From SAR116 cluster bacterium (GTDB taxonomy: Bacteria > Pseudomonadota > Alphaproteobacteria > Puniceispirillales > UBA1172), in contig NZIT01000098.1 of assembly GCA_002691725.1 (NCBI GenBank), positions 1-5,880 on the forward strand: a DNA stretch of 5,880 bases. The letters run 5' to 3'. The position numbers and the translations under genes were made by a program. Shown here piece after piece: positions 1 through 5,451 of the stretch (its first letter is position 1; the number at the start of each line of letters is the position of its first letter). The notes under the pieces are model-generated. The model was not told the origin of the DNA. It worked only from the letters and a program-made list of their open reading frames with translations, and searched no databases.

Positions 1-96
1 GATAATTGGCTCAAGATATTGGTGTCATTTTCTGGTGCATCATTATGATTTAATACAATAGCTAATACACAAGAATGGTGCTTATAGCATATATCA

Positions 97-126
97 TTGT
101 CCATGCAAACCCAAAAGGCATATATT
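97..126 (+). promoter_or_regulatory. possible sigma70-type promoter for coq9-metA
   Basis: A TTGTCC hexamer (97-102) lies 18 bases before a TATATT hexamer (121-126). These match the -35 and -10 consensus at 4 of 6 and 5 of 6 positions. Transcription would start near 133 and give a leader of about 70 bases before coq9. The surrounding 200 bases are A+T-rich, so chance matches are likely. An 8-base direct repeat, GCATATAT, occurs at 87-94 and 118-125 and overlaps the putative -10 box. No known operator was recognised. Confidence 0.25.
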
Positions 127-194
127 ATCCCTTAAATACCGTAATCATAAGGAAAATGATTGCACATCACCAGATCATGCCTATATAACAAATC

Positions 195-199
195 AAGGG
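195..199 (+). promoter_or_regulatory. ribosome binding site deciding the coq9 start
   Basis: AAGGG lies 5 bases before ATG 205 and 8 bases before ATG 208. It favours these starts over the in-frame TTG at 160, although that TTG also has an AAGGA (149-153) 6 bases upstream. The family normally has only about 10-20 residues before its first conserved segment, which supports the later start. Confidence 0.6.
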
Positions 200-204
200 T
201 GATA

Positions 205-855
205 ATGATGGAAAACGTAGATATACATACAGTAATTCGTGCCATGCTTGTGCATGTCCCGTTTGACGGCTGGACTGACACAGCAATAGAAGCGACAGCC
301 AAAGACCTTGATCTCTCGGCTGCCGATATGGCGCAACTATTCCCACGCGGCGCGATAAGTGCTGTTGAAGCCTTTGTTGGTATTAGTGATCAGGATATGA
401 TCAGCCGTTTTGCTGAGCTAGATGACCGCCCAACAGGGGTGACATCAACCATTAAAACGCTCATCTTGATCAGACTAGAAGACGCCGCCCCATATCGGGA
501 AGCGGTATCGCGGGCCATGCAGGTGCTGGCAAAACCTCAACATGCGCCAGTCGCCATGCAGACGCTGTATCGCTCCATCGATTGTATGTGGCGGATTGCT
601 GGTGATCGGTCTGTTGACTTCAATTTCTACTCAAAGCGCGTATTGCTGGCTGGGGTGTATAGCGCCACACTAGCTTACTGGCTAGCAAACCCTAATGCTG
701 ATCAAGATAAGCTGGATCAGTTTGTCAGCCGCCGCCTGCGTGAGGTCGCGTTCCTGCCTAAAGTCACTGCCCCCGCACGCCAGATTGCCAAGACAGGCAT
801 TAAGATGGCTGGGCGAATGATGGGGCGGCTATCGCCGCCATGGGTTCGTTCCTGA
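205..855 (+). CDS. coq9: COQ9-family ubiquinone biosynthesis protein
   Basis: This 216-residue protein belongs to the COQ9 family, lipid-binding accessory proteins with a TetR-like fold. COQ9 presents ubiquinone intermediates to the Coq7-type hydroxylase at the membrane. The N-terminal part has the helical segment around VHVPFDGWTD (residues 17-26). The diagnostic C-terminal block is at about 129-180: WRIAGDRSVDFNFYSKR, then a VYSAT-YWL segment and a RRLREV motif. The tail (about 190-216) is basic and amphipathic (ARQIAKTGIKMAGRMMGR), as expected for the membrane-associating last helix. The start is ATG 205 or the adjacent ATG 208; extension to TTG 160 would add 15 unconserved residues. No enzymatic residues are expected, because the family is non-catalytic. 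The gene lies 46 bases upstream of metA on the same strand with no visible terminator between them, so co-transcription is likely, although the two pathways are unrelated. The family assignment is secure; the function is inferred from the family. Confidence 0.88.
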   Translation: MMENVDIHTVIRAMLVHVPFDGWTDTAIEATAKDLDLSAADMAQLFPRGAISAVEAFVGISDQDMISRFAELDDRPTGVTSTIKTLILIRLEDAAPYREAVSRAMQVLAKPQHAPVAMQTLYRSIDCMWRIAGDRSVDFNFYSKRVLLAGVYSATLAYWLANPNADQDKLDQFVSRRLREVAFLPKVTAPARQIAKTGIKMAGRMMGRLSPPWVRS

Positions 856-888
856 GCCAATTCACATTTGCCGATAACATGTCTTAGC

Positions 889-894
889 AAAGGG
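889..894 (+). promoter_or_regulatory. ribosome binding site of metA (GTG start)
   Basis: AAAGGG lies 7 bases before the GTG at 902. It supports that non-ATG codon as the real start. The protein then begins MPIKIQ, the same position as the MPIR start of E. coli MetA. Confidence 0.65.
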
Positions 895-901
895 TAGTGC
901 T

Positions 902-1828
902 GTGCCTATAAAAATACAACCTGATCTTCCCGCCCGTGAAGTGCTGGAAAGTGAAAATGTAGATTTGATCATAAGTGATCGTGCTGTGATACAGGATATC
1001 AGGCCGATTAAATTGCTTTTCCTTAATCTGATGCCAAAGAAAGAGGAAACGGAGATCCAATTTGCTCGCCTGCTCGGCAATAGCCCTCTGCAAATTGAGC
1101 TAACCCTGATGACAACAGCCAGTTATAAGCCGAGAAATACGGAACCCGGCTATTTGCGCCGATTTTATCGCTCATTGGATGATGTCAAAGATGATTATTT
1201 CGATGGCATTATTGTCACTGGCGCGCCTATTGAAACGCTGGAATTTGAAGACGTGAACTACTGGCAAGAACTGGTGACAATTATGGAATGGTCACGCCAC
1301 CACTGTTTCCGGCGGTTAGGAATATGCTGGGGTGGTCAAGCGATGCTCTATCATTTCCATAATATTCAGAAGCATATGATAGGCCATAAACAGTTTGGTG
1401 TGTTTGATCATAAGCTAACCGAAAACAAATCACGGCTGATGAAAGGATTTACCGATAAGTTCCCGATGCCAGTATCGCGCTATACCGAAAACAGGTCAGA
1501 AGAAATTAACAAACATCCCGACCTTGAAGTGCTAGCGGAAAGCCCTGATGCCGGTCCCGGTATTGTTCGTCATCAAGCCACAGGTGATTTATTTGTGCTG
1601 AACCATCTGGAATATGATGCTGATACTTTGGCGACAGAATATACCCGTGATCAAAAAGCAGGGTTAGAGACGCCTGTGCCATTAAATTATTTTCCAGATA
1701 ATAATCCTGCGCATGCGCCAATTAATTGCTGGCGGCCATTTGCCTTTTTATTCATCACAAACTGGATTCATGATCTCTATCAGGCGACGCCATTTGATCT
1801 GACCACCTTGGATCAGCCGAAGTCTTAA
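902..1828 (+). CDS. metAA: homoserine O-acyltransferase, MetA type (predicted acetyl-CoA dependent)
   Basis: This 308-residue protein is full length for the MetA family (E. coli MetA is 309) and aligns with it without obvious gaps. It acylates the hydroxyl of L-homoserine, the first committed step of methionine synthesis. The catalytic residues fall at the family numbering: Cys142 in ICWGGQA (acyl-enzyme nucleophile), and His235 and Glu237 in NHLEYDA. Substrate-binding Lys163, Ser192 and Arg249 are also present. The N-terminal block LNLMPKKEETEIQFARLL (41-58) is typical. Residue 111 is Glu (VTGAPIETLEF). In this family Glu111 goes with acetyl-CoA use and Gly111, as in E. coli, with succinyl-CoA use. 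I therefore predict homoserine O-acetyltransferase, feeding an O-acetylhomoserine sulfhydrylase; many databases would still label it succinyltransferase by homology. The start is GTG 902, supported by a Shine-Dalgarno match. I saw no SAM riboswitch in the 46 bases upstream. The stop is 8 bases from the convergent purK stop. Confidence 0.93.
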   Translation: MPIKIQPDLPAREVLESENVDLIISDRAVIQDIRPIKLLFLNLMPKKEETEIQFARLLGNSPLQIELTLMTTASYKPRNTEPGYLRRFYRSLDDVKDDYFDGIIVTGAPIETLEFEDVNYWQELVTIMEWSRHHCFRRLGICWGGQAMLYHFHNIQKHMIGHKQFGVFDHKLTENKSRLMKGFTDKFPMPVSRYTENRSEEINKHPDLEVLAESPDAGPGIVRHQATGDLFVLNHLEYDADTLATEYTRDQKAGLETPVPLNYFPDNNPAHAPINCWRPFAFLFITNWIHDLYQATPFDLTTLDQPKS

Positions 1829-1836
1829 CAGGAGCC

Positions 1837-2940
1837 TTAATCAATCTGCTCATTAAGATGCGCCATCTTGCGCCCTGTCCGAGCCTCGGCTTTGCCATAG
1901 CGGTGAATATGCACCCTGGGACGCGCAAATGCAGCATCTAGCTCTGGCATATCCTGGCCAAGGATATTGGTCATCCGCCATCTATTATAAGCCGCTGTTG
2001 ACCCTAGCGGTAAGCCCGCAGCTATTCTGACAAGTTGCGAAAACTGGCTTGTCTCTGCGCCCTCAATAGTCCAGTGAAAGGAATTATGAGGACGTGGCGC
2101 AATCTCATTAAACAGCAATTGGCCCGATGTGGTGATAAACATCTCCACCGCTAGAACACCAGTCAAATCAAGCTCCTCGGCAATCGCTTTGACAGCAGCT
2201 ATGCCTTGACGCTCACATTCTGGCGGCAAAATATCGGCAGGTGCAGGGGCTTCGCTGATATGCAGAATCCCGCCCCGATGCTGATTAATGCTGGCTGGCC
2301 ATGTTGTCATCTGGCCATGCTGATCACGCGCGACCAGAAAACTGGCCTCGGCGGTAAAATCAACCAGCTCTTCCAAGATCAGATCATCTGACCCCATCTG
2401 GGCAAAGCTATCATCAGCCAGATTATCCGCAGTCAGCCGCATCTGGCCTTTGCCATCATATCCCATGCGGCAGGTTTTCAGGATAGCCGCATCAAAATCT
2501 GTCATGGCGTGGGTGAGGTCAGCTTGATTGTTGATAGCGATATAGCGCGGCGTTGCAATACCAATGGATTGCGCCATATTTTTCTCACTAAGCCGATGTT
2601 GTGCAATCCCTAATGCCTTGCTCCCCGGACAGACAGGGACATGTTCTGCCAAGATATCCATCGCGGTTACAGGAACATTTTCAAACTCACATACGACGGC
2701 TGATACAGACTTGGCAAAGCCAGCCAATGCCTCAGTATCATGGTAATCCGCCCGTGTCGACAGACTGGCAATATCGGTGGCTGGAGCATCACCTGACGGC
2801 GCAAAGACGTGACAGCGATAGCCAAGCGCCGATGCCGCTTCAATCGTCATGCGGCCTAATTGACCGCCGCCAAGGACACCAATCATTTTCGTTTCAGGGA
2901 CTATTTCAGGGACTGTTTCAGGGCGAGCGTCTATCGGCAT
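1837..2940 (-). CDS. purK: N5-carboxyaminoimidazole ribonucleotide synthase (PurK)
   Basis: PurK uses ATP and bicarbonate to carboxylate 5-aminoimidazole ribonucleotide to N5-CAIR in de novo purine synthesis; PurE then rearranges the product. Residues are numbered here from ATG 2946, which gives 369 aa. The pre-ATP-grasp domain opens with GVLGGGQLGRM (23-33). The ATP-grasp domain follows, with Lys157, the glycine loop GYDGKGQ (162-168), EEL (192-194), metal-ligand region Glu268, and NEIAPRPHNS-HWT (280-293). The PurK C-terminal domain ends in GKAEARTGRKMAHLN. The protein stops soon after that motif, about 30 residues earlier than in E. coli; I recall this short ending from other alphaproteobacterial PurK proteins, so I do not call it truncated. 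I chose ATG 2940 because AAGG (2950-2953), overlapping the purE stop, lies 9 bases before it but only 3 before ATG 2946. Starting at 2940 gives 367 aa. About 18 N-terminal residues precede the conserved core and include a tandem repeat. The short gap to purE suggests translational coupling. Confidence 0.94.
   Translation of the reverse strand: MPIDARPETVPEIVPETKMIGVLGGGQLGRMTIEAASALGYRCHVFAPSGDAPATDIASLSTRADYHDTEALAGFAKSVSAVVCEFENVPVTAMDILAEHVPVCPGSKALGIAQHRLSEKNMAQSIGIATPRYIAINNQADLTHAMTDFDAAILKTCRMGYDGKGQMRLTADNLADDSFAQMGSDDLILEELVDFTAEASFLVARDQHGQMTTWPASINQHRGGILHISEAPAPADILPPECERQGIAAVKAIAEELDLTGVLAVEMFITTSGQLLFNEIAPRPHNSFHWTIEGAETSQFSQLVRIAAGLPLGSTAAYNRWRMTNILGQDMPELDAAFARPRVHIHRYGKAEARTGRKMAHLNEQID
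2892..2927. repeat. three tandem 12-base units inside the purK N-terminus
   Basis: Three consecutive 12-base units share the core TTTCAGGG on the plus strand (2892-2903, 2904-2915, 2916-2927). The first two differ at one base; the third diverges at its end. Twelve is a multiple of three, so the repeat stays in frame and encodes PETVPEIVPET. It lies in a non-conserved extension before the nucleotide-binding fold, so copy-number changes should be tolerated. Replication slippage is the likely origin. Confidence 0.85.
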
Positions 2941-2951
2941 GATCATTGACC

Positions 2952-3455
2952 TTATGCGTTATCATCATCAACAGGTTCGATAGCAATAGCATCGGTTTGG
3001 CTTTGCCGCCAAGCGTTCAGCCGGCTGGCCAGATCAGTATCGCTGAGGGCGAGGATAGAGGCCGCCATCAATCCGGCATTAGTCGCCCCGGCATGGCCAA
3101 TGGCAAAGCTGGCGACCGGAACACCAGCAGGCATCTGAACAATAGATAGCAAGGAGTCCATGCCGTTAAGCGCATTGCTCTCAACCGGAACACCCAGGAC
3201 TGGCAGAGTTGTGTGCGCGGCCAGCATACCGGGTAAATGCGCCGCTCCGCCAGCCCCTGCAATGATCACCTTGATGCCGCTTTCATGCGCGTGATCCGTA
3301 TATGTTTTTAGCCGTCCAGGGGTACGATGAGCCGATACAATCCGCTTTTCATAGGAAAGATTGAGATGATCCAATATATCGGCGGCATGACGCATGCACG
3401 ACCAGTCAGACTGGCTCCCCATACAAATCCCAATCTGTGGCGGGTTGGTCATCAT
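2952..3455 (-). CDS. purE: N5-carboxyaminoimidazole ribonucleotide mutase (PurE, class I)
   Basis: PurE moves the carboxyl group of N5-CAIR from nitrogen to C4, giving CAIR for purine synthesis in the cytoplasm. The product is 167 residues (E. coli 169) and all family signatures are present: MGSQSDW (12-18, phosphate and nucleotide binding), SAHRTP (41-46, with His43 matching the E. coli catalytic His45), [12 protein letters not shown] (66-77), GVPVES with SIVQMP-G-PV (88-114), and [15 protein letters not shown] (118-132). The adjacent purK supports a class I mutase rather than a direct AIR carboxylase. The start is ATG 3455, 6 bases after a strong GAGGAG site; a second ATG follows at once at 3452. 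An in-frame TTG at 3494 would add 13 unconserved residues and lies in a tandem repeat, so it was not used. The stop is a few bases upstream of purK. Confidence 0.96.
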   Translation of the reverse strand: MMTNPPQIGICMGSQSDWSCMRHAADILDHLNLSYEKRIVSAHRTPGRLKTYTDHAHESGIKVIIAGAGGAAHLPGMLAAHTTLPVLGVPVESNALNGMDSLLSIVQMPAGVPVASFAIGHAGATNAGLMAASILALSDTDLASRLNAWRQSQTDAIAIEPVDDDNA

Positions 3456-3461
3456 GCTAAT

Positions 3462-3467
3462 CTCCTC
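3462..3467 (-). promoter_or_regulatory. strong ribosome binding site of purE
   Basis: GAGGAG on the minus strand, 6 bases before ATG 3455, fixes the purE start and excludes the longer frame from TTG 3494. Confidence 0.75.
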
Positions 3468-3487
3468 ATCTGATGCCATGCATATTG

Positions 3488-3526
3488 ATATCAAGCAATA
3501 ATATCAAGCAATAATATCTGGCAATA
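3488..3526. repeat. 13-base tandem repeat spanning the ydcH stop codon
   Basis: The unit ATATCAAGCAATA (plus strand) occurs exactly at 3488-3500 and 3501-3513. A third copy at 3514-3526 has two mismatches. On the minus strand the repeat encodes the end of YdcH (DIIA), includes its stop, and continues into the ydcH-purE spacer. The unit is not a multiple of three, so later copies are out of frame. It looks like a slippage duplication of the gene's 3' end. Confidence 0.9.
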
Positions 3527-3728
3527 GTTTTTGGTTTATGATGCGAATTTCATCTTTAATGCCTAATTTGCGCTTTTTCAGGCGTTGCAGTTTTAAGGCG
3601 TCACCAATAGGCGCTTCCGCCAGCTCTGATATCACTTCATCCAAATCACGATGTTCAAGGGTAAGCTGTTCCAGTCTTTTCAGCAGCTGGTGGTTTGTAT
3701 CATCAACATCGGAATTATCTTTGCTCAT
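3504..3728 (-). CDS. YdcH/DUF465 family small coiled-coil protein
   Basis: A 74-residue, charged, all-helical protein with no membrane segment or signal peptide. It matches the YdcH (DUF465) family: LEQLTLEHRDLDEVISEL (19-36), then LQRLKKRKLGIKDEI (47-61), ending in LPDIIA. The leucine spacing suggests a short coiled coil or helical hairpin, as in SlyX-like proteins. The molecular role of the family is unknown, and I assign none. It sits directly upstream of purE-purK, a neighbourhood I recall from other Alphaproteobacteria, so co-transcription with them is likely. The ATG at 3728 lacks a good Shine-Dalgarno sequence at normal distance; an AAAGG lies about 14 bases upstream. The stop codon is inside the 13-base tandem repeat. 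Confidence 0.85.
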   Translation of the reverse strand: MSKDNSDVDDTNHQLLKRLEQLTLEHRDLDEVISELAEAPIGDALKLQRLKKRKLGIKDEIRIINQKLLPDIIA

Positions 3729-3776
3729 CTCGCATGACCAGCCTTTGCTTCGTGATTAAGATGAAATCAACCTTAA

Positions 3777-3800
3777 ATGTTTAGGGAAATGTTTAGGGAA
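3777..3800. repeat. 12-base tandem duplication spanning the trcR stop codon
   Basis: ATGTTTAGGGAA (plus strand) is repeated exactly at 3777-3788 and 3789-3800. On the minus strand the copy nearer the gene supplies the last codon (Pro) and TAA stop of trcR. The second copy carries an identical in-frame TAA 12 bases later, which gives a back-up stop. Confidence 0.9.
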
Positions 3801-4359
3801 GCTCAGAGATATTTTGCACCTGATCAGAAGGCGACTTGACGCTGTCTCCCGTTTTTTCAATAGCTTTATCAAGCGCATCTTGCGTGCAAAGCCCTAGCAT
3901 AACAGGATGCTTTGCCGAAATATTAGCAATATTCCAGTGCGAGCGTTCCCTTATCTTTGTGATCGTATCGCGCGTCGTGCCAACAAGTTTAGAAATAACA
4001 CTATCTTTCATGCTGGGGTGATGCTTAACCAGCCAGGCGATGCCATCTGGCTTATCGCCGCGCTTTGCCAGCGGGATGTAAGTTGGCCCTTTGGTGCGGT
4101 TTGTTGGCTCTGGCAAGGTTGTTGTTGATCGAACCAGTCTGGCGTCGCTATCAGCTTCGCATCGGGTAATTTCGTCTTGCGATAATTGCTTGTTATGGAC
4201 AGGATCATAGCCGCGAATGCCGCCGCCAACATCACCATCGGCAATGGCTTGCACCTCAAGATCGTGAAGCGCACAAAAATCGGCAATCTGGGCAAAGGTC
4301 AGCGCCGTGTTATCAATTAACCATACTGCGGTAGCCTTAGGCATTAGCAAATCAGTCAT
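3793..4359 (-). CDS. trcR: TrcR/DUF1013 family predicted cell-cycle transcriptional regulator
   Basis: This 188-residue protein belongs to the DUF1013 family, now named cell cycle transcriptional regulator TrcR and found almost only in Alphaproteobacteria. The hallmark N-terminus LMPKATAVWLIDNTALTFAQIADFCALH is at 5-32. Next come IADGDVGGGIRGYDPV (39-54) and a linker with KGPTYIPLAKRGDKPDGIAWL (90-110). A second helix-turn-helix-like region, SMKDSVISKLVGTTRDTITKIRERSHW (116-142), leads to the conserved HPVMLGLCTQ (151-160). Both 21-42 and 116-142 look like DNA-binding helices. The start is ATG 4359, with GGAGG 4 bases upstream and the family's usual beginning just after it. The frame stays open to ATG 4494, but those 45 extra residues are hydrophobic and unlike the family. 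The tail after about 165 is variable. The upstream gap carries two palindromes that could be operators. The family call is firm; target genes cannot be inferred here. Confidence 0.9.
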   Translation of the reverse strand: MTDLLMPKATAVWLIDNTALTFAQIADFCALHDLEVQAIADGDVGGGIRGYDPVHNKQLSQDEITRCEADSDARLVRSTTTLPEPTNRTKGPTYIPLAKRGDKPDGIAWLVKHHPSMKDSVISKLVGTTRDTITKIRERSHWNIANISAKHPVMLGLCTQDALDKAIEKTGDSVKSPSDQVQNISELP

Positions 4360-4363
4360 TTTG

Positions 4364-4368
4364 CCTCC
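4364..4368 (-). promoter_or_regulatory. strong ribosome binding site of trcR
   Basis: GGAGG on the minus strand, 4 bases before ATG 4359. It decides for the 188-residue protein and against the 233-residue extension from ATG 4494. Confidence 0.75.
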
Positions 4369-4475
4369 AGAAAGTGCAATAGGGCTTGGCGATGGGATAT
4401 AGAAATCAGCATCAAACTTAACAGCAAAGAGCGACACCTGGAACCCAGAATCAAAAAACCCAATATTTATTAAGA

Positions 4476-4502
4476 TGATCATGACAGTTGTCATAATGAT
4501 CA
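4476..4502. promoter_or_regulatory. dyad-symmetric site upstream of trcR (possible operator)
   Basis: The core ATGACAGTTGTCAT (4481-4494) has two perfect 6-base arms around a 2-base centre. The symmetry extends outward through TGATC (4476-4480) and GATCA (4498-4502), with three unpaired bases on one side. It is A+T-rich with no T-run, so it resembles a dimeric regulator site more than a terminator. The binding protein is unknown. Confidence 0.4.
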
Positions 4503-4515
4503 GATAATATTATCT
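4502..4515. promoter_or_regulatory. perfect 14-base palindrome upstream of trcR
   Basis: AGATAATATTATCT is a perfect palindrome that directly abuts the dyad at 4476-4502, between ygfZ and trcR. It contains -10-like TATTAT text on the minus strand. It could be a second operator half or part of a promoter. A+T richness makes a chance origin possible. Confidence 0.35.
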
Positions 4516-4541
4516 ACGCGCAAATAGCCTTAAAATCAAGC

Positions 4542-5432
4542 CTATGTGGTGCTTTCGTCGGCTGTTATGGGAATAATTTGTTGGCTTTCAACGATGAGCG
4601 GTTGGCCAGAGCTCAGCGCATCAATGCGAATGTTAGCAAGCCCAATCCAGCCGTCGCCATCTTTGGTACAGCCCAGCACCTCACCGACCAGCCTATCATC
4701 GGCACGGATATCTGCTGGATATGTGATCGCCGCCAGCGCCGCAAACGCCGTATATCGTCGTTTTAAGAGCCCCCGATAGCGTGTTCTTGCGGTGACTTCC
4801 TGGCCAATAAAGCAGCCTTTATCAAAGCTGACAGCCCCATGCTTATCAAGACCGGCTTCGAGCGGTAAGGCCTTTTCTGACGGCAATTCAGCCTGTCCTT
4901 CGGGGATGACATGGCGGTAACGATAGGCACGATATGCCGAATGATCGGCCTCACCTTCATGATCATTATCCGCATGGCCTGCCGTATAATATCGGCAGAT
5001 AGAATGATCGGCAAAGCGCAGGTCTTTATAACCCTTATCTTTGGCCTCGCCTGTATTAAGCGCAACGTGGATATGCTCATCAGTTGCGGTAAAATCAACC
5101 GCACGGCGCAAACGGTATAGCCGCAGTTTCTTTAGCAAATCGTCACGCCGATCAAGATCACATTCCAGCCTGAAGCCATGCCTGTCATGAGTGATAAGGC
5201 TGATCAGCAGATCAAAAAGGATGCGGCCTTGCGGGGTCAGAAGCGCGGCGGAGGCAACAGTTTCAGGGGCAAGTGTGGTGATATCAAGGGTCAGCAAATC
5301 ATTGAGAAATGCCTCAGCTTCATCACCAGTTACGGCGAGACAGCCCCTGCCTTTAATCTGACCCGTTAACGACGCTCTCATTTGGGCAAGAGAGTGCTGT
5401 TGATTAGTAGTTTCGCTTTTTGTCATCATCAT
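4542..5432 (-). CDS. ygfZ: YgfZ/GcvT-like folate-binding protein (IBA57 family)
   Basis: A roughly 296-residue cytoplasmic protein of the YgfZ/IBA57 family, folate-binding relatives of the glycine-cleavage T-protein that help maintain or repair Fe-S enzymes. The family signature KGCFIGQE is at 205-212, with essential Cys207, inside the longer block LPLEAGLDKHGAVSFDKGCFIGQEV continuing to RYRGLLKRR. The N-terminal GcvT-like part has RGCLAVTGDEAEAFLNDLLT (29-48) and LLTPQGRILFDLL (64-76). A His/Asp-rich stretch at about 153-166 (HADNDHEGEADH) looks like a lineage-specific insertion. The start is uncertain. Three ATGs in a row (5432, 5429, 5426) lie 19 bases after the transporter stop but lack a clear Shine-Dalgarno site. 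ATG 5381 is closer to the usual family start, and ATG 5489 would overlap the transporter gene. Probably transcribed with the upstream MFS gene. Confidence 0.9.
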   Translation of the reverse strand: MMMTKSETTNQQHSLAQMRASLTGQIKGRGCLAVTGDEAEAFLNDLLTLDITTLAPETVASAALLTPQGRILFDLLISLITHDRHGFRLECDLDRRDDLLKKLRLYRLRRAVDFTATDEHIHVALNTGEAKDKGYKDLRFADHSICRYYTAGHADNDHEGEADHSAYRAYRYRHVIPEGQAELPSEKALPLEAGLDKHGAVSFDKGCFIGQEVTARTRYRGLLKRRYTAFAALAAITYPADIRADDRLVGEVLGCTKDGDGWIGLANIRIDALSSGQPLIVESQQIIPITADESTT

Positions 5433-5451
5433 CGTTACTATGGCGGTTTTA

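Noticed and set aside
1..104. Minus-strand open frame from ATG 104 running off the left edge (about 34 codons, with Cys/His residues)
   Set aside because: No Shine-Dalgarno sequence, unrecognisable A+T-driven composition and too little sequence to judge. It could be the start of a divergent gene, but it cannot be supported from this window.
156..188. Ten-codon leader-peptide-like ORF (MIAHHQIMPI) before coq9
   Set aside because: The AAGGA upstream is only 2-3 bases from its ATG. There is no run of one regulatory amino acid and no attenuator hairpin after it.
856..901. Possible SAM riboswitch upstream of metA
   Set aside because: Only 46 bases separate coq9 and metA, and I see no SAM-II or SAM-V-like conserved core or pseudoknot. 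A covariance-model search (Rfam SAM families) would settle it.
862..1093. Two minus-strand frames of about 70 codons opposite the metA start
   Set aside because: They are antisense to the conserved MetA N-terminus, overlap each other in different frames, and match no known protein.
1823..1858. Inverted repeats at the metA-purK junction as a bidirectional terminator
   Set aside because: Stems are about 6 bases, almost all A/T, with long loops and no following T-run on either strand.
2601..2942. Plus-strand 113-codon open frame opposite purK
   Set aside because: It is entirely antisense to a well-conserved purK, has no recognisable domain, and its C-terminal repeat only mirrors the purK repeat.
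4360..4494. N-terminal extension of TrcR from ATG 4494
   Set aside because: The added 45 residues do not resemble the family, which begins near LMPKATAVWL. A GGAGG site sits just before ATG 4359.
4763..5104. Minus-strand 113-codon frame inside ygfZ
   Set aside because: It overlaps the conserved YgfZ coding region in another frame and has no family resemblance.
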